Source of the DNA: Hippopus hippopus | Lineage: Eukaryota > Mollusca > Bivalvia > Cardiida > Cardiidae | DNA: 64,000 nt | Assembly: GCA_946811185.2 (NCBI GenBank) | Contig: OX328104.1 | Coordinates: forward strand, 18,545,352-18,609,351 | Direction of reading: 5' to 3' | Shown here: positions 61,618-64,000 of the stretch, in pieces | How positions within the stretch are numbered: the stretch's first letter is position 1 | Layout: each line of letters starts with the position of its first letter | Position numbers and translations under genes: made by a program | The notes under the pieces: model-generated | Seen by the model: only the letters and a program-made list of their open reading frames with translations | What the model was told of the DNA's origin: nothing | The model's database searches: none

Positions 61618-61623
<6 letters not shown>

Positions 61624-61767
61624 CAATGACAAGAAAGAAACTATAACAAGATTTATTGTTTATGTTTTTATTTTCATGGTATGAATTAACACTTAAAACA
61701 AGATTCAATCTTCATTATCTTCTTCACCTTATATTTATAGTTAGACTTGAGATACAGTATAATAAAC

Positions 61768-62305
61768 AAGAAATTTCTTTTAAAAAAGACAAACGGCGTA
61801 AGAGGTACTAAATGTGAATACATAACATCTCCTATGGTTCAGTATGAAGAAAAAACAAATGAAAAGTAACCGTGCCAGTAACTACCTCTTTTTCCTCATT
61901 GTTTTTACAGATCGTTGAAAAAATTAAACTTTCGGTTAGATATATTTTTCGAGATCAGATCTTAATCGAAATCATTGTTAGAAAAGGAGCAGTTGCTGCT
62001 AAGATTTATGTGTCAAAATGAAAAAAAAAAAAAAAAAAAAATACAGTAATTGCTCATGTGGCAACGCTTAAAAATATTAGATTACCAGTTTGTATAAGAA
62101 AAGGATTATCTCCTTTCATTTTCATGTGCTATTCCATACCCCGGAGTATCGATTAACCATAACAACGCTTGTAGGTCTGCAGGGGCCCGGAGAATAGACA
62201 TATCTATATTTTTGACCAATCACAAAACACCGTTTATTCATTCTATATCAATACCAAGAAGTAGGTCAAAAGCCAGCGCATTCAGCTACGCCGAAAAACT
62301 CATTC
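61768..62305 (+). mobile_element. Family G, copy 4
   Basis: Starts CAAGAAATTTCTTTTAAAAA, contains GACAAACGGCGTAAGAGG, ends CCAGCGCATTCAGCTACGCCG. Confidence 0.7.
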
Positions 62306-63294
62306 CTGTGGGTATATCGAATGAACCCCACAGTAAAGATGTAAGCAGCCGGAAGTGATAAACGAGAAGGAATATTATAAGAATCAGTGATATCCTTGTA
62401 TTGAATTACAATATAATGTTTGAGCTTTATCCAAAACGTTCTTTAAAAAAAAACGTTAGGAAATTATTAAATTAAGGTTTCATGTTTGCATGAAATTATC
62501 TTCAACTGTGTCAGTCTTTTGAGTTGCATTTAATTTGTAATTTGTAAATGCTTTCAATTTGATCGAGTCCAAAATGTTGTTGTTTGGTCAAGAGTTCGAA
62601 TAATCAATAAAATAGCACTTGTAAAGAAGTAACTGATCGGTTTTAAATGCTTTAAAAGCTAAAAAAAAAAAAAAAACAGATACTGAAGAACGTACTAAAC
62701 TAACAGGATGAACGGATACACGTGCTGTCTGGTCATTGGAGAGGTCATCAGACCTCTCCAACAGTGGTGAGTTTAAAAGGCAGACTGCCACAGATTTTGC
62801 TGTCTAAATCCATTTTTCTTGCGAAATTGTTCTGATACACAGTCTGTTTCGTCATGGTTTTGTAAATAAAGCGAAATCAAAAAAACGAAACAGGAAATAG
62901 ACGTGGCTTATTTTCATATGACGAATTTCAGAAAAATATTTGTTATATTAATTTGCCATGGTTGCAAATGACCCCTCAAATAATTGTAATTTTTCATTAA
63001 GCAAATAAATCTAAGCAGAAGAAAAAATAGGAAGAATTTCGTTAAAAAGGAGAAAGAAGACTGCTGGACAAGATCATGCGACTTGAAAACTCGACAAAAA
63101 GGCCAAATGACCGTCATGTAAAGCATATGTGGTTTCTACGCGGTGGCTTTTTTACTTGTTTGTTCACATGTACCAAAATGTATTAAAATTAAAGCCAAAA
63201 AACTATTTGAAAACATTGATGCTGACCTCTCCTGGCTTCTTTAAAAGAAGCCAACTTGTGTTCTACTATCTTCACAGAGAATGACCTAGGTATC
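62306..63294. other. Host DNA without recognised genes
   Basis: A short inverted repeat GGAGAGGTCATCAGACCTCT at about 62738-62760; otherwise nothing. Confidence 0.45.
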
Positions 63295-63788
63295 TATGGT
63301 GGCATATTTCTGCCACGAGATACGAGATAACTGTTACGAAACTATTGCGATAAAACAAACTTTCCTGGAAATATTACCTAGATAATAAAAAGTTTCACGA
63401 TAAAAATATCGCGATAATGTTCACTTTTATCACAATTTGTTTTTGCGTCAGTGCCCACAACTGACAGTCAAGATACAGGTCTATGAATAGATACGGTTTC
63501 GGAGCATCTACGTCTCAAACCGTATGAATTCTTCTTTTCCCTGAATGTTTTTAAGTTAGTTCGTAAGAAGCATTTCGAGTCGTGTTTGTATTTAGCAGGC
63601 TTAAGTTCATTCCATGTGTAGCCAAAATTTACCAATTGAGCTACAATAAAGGTTTATCGTGATTTTTTTTTTAAGAAAACTTTTCACTGTCTAGATAAAA
63701 TTTCCAGGAAACTCTGATTTATGGCGATAGTTTTCTAAAATTATCCCGATAGTTATCTCGTACCTCGTGGCATAAATATGCCACCGTA
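63295..63788. mobile_element. MITE family I, copy 2, with 6-base target duplication
   Basis: 494 bases; ends TATGGTGGCATATTTCTGCC and GGCATAAATATGCCACCGTA; flanked by GGTATC (63289-63294 and 63789-63794). Confidence 0.88.
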
Positions 63789-63965
63789 GGTATCAATACG
63801 CAGGGAATGCAGGTTTAAATAGTCGATTTTTATAGACGCCAAGTTTCTAATGACGTCATTGTAACTCTTCAGCTGAATTAGTGCCTTTGTACTCTATCCA
63901 GTAGTCAGTGAAGGACGTAAAACCGCAGAACACAAATAATTCCTCTGTGCTTATTGCAAATGGTT

Positions 63966-64000
63966 TAACCCTCAACCCGCTAATTAAATTTCATGAAACG
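63966..64000 (-). mobile_element. MITE family A, truncated by the window edge
   Basis: TTAACCCTCAACCCGCTAAT then AATTTCATGAAACG, the start of a minus-oriented copy. Confidence 0.55.

Overview
This window looks like a bivalve (probably heterodont clam) chromosome carrying the right-hand part of an endogenous Polinton/Maverick (adintovirus-like) element. The species is inferred from the style of the repeats: tRNA-headed SINEs ending in TCAATCAATC, many short foldback MITEs and GACGGACGG-type tails. No host protein gene is securely visible.

Positions 1 to about 10400 are the viral element. It enters from the left edge, so DNA polymerase B and the major capsid protein should lie to the left of the window. 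Reading left to right: a broken conserved Polinton gene (minus), a two-helix membrane protein (minus), a small broken gene with a dUTPase-like look (minus), a pX/pVI-like minor virion protein (minus), a penton-like minor capsid protein (minus) and the FtsK/HerA packaging ATPase (minus). A 26-base divergent promoter gap follows. Then come a zinc-ribbon plus phospholipase A2 protein, a retroviral-type integrase with chromodomain, an adenain-type protease and a fiber protein, all on plus and nearly touching. Convergent to these are a TATA-binding-protein-like gene and a small helical protein (minus). The genes form a virion module: capsid parts, packaging motor, maturation protease, entry lipase, receptor fiber and integrase, plus a possible transcription factor. 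Three genes are damaged (a frameshift near 69-73, a frameshift near 1568-1575, an amber codon at 5082-5084), so this copy is probably recently dead. Two tandem-repeat arrays (9240-10330) fill the element's right flank; the exact terminus was not resolved.

Positions 10400 to 64000 are host noncoding DNA made largely of repeats. I recognise at least six copies of one tRNA-derived SINE (L), two of a second (J), and four single SINE-like pieces. There are more than fifteen MITE or foldback families, several with target-site duplications readable by eye: TTAA for families A, E, F, K and Q; six bases for family I; eight bases for a hAT-type element; five bases for a 3.26-kb long-TIR element (H). 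Insertions nest inside one another up to three levels deep, which gives a relative order of activity.

The most interesting signals are: (1) a viral TBP-like protein in a Polinton; (2) homologous GC-rich inserts inside two neighbouring viral genes; (3) a possible -1 frameshift site joining the PLA2 and integrase frames; (4) a 13-5-13 hairpin core shared, with compensatory base changes, by three otherwise different MITE families (A, B, C). All family names from memory and all percent-type impressions are by eye, without database searches.
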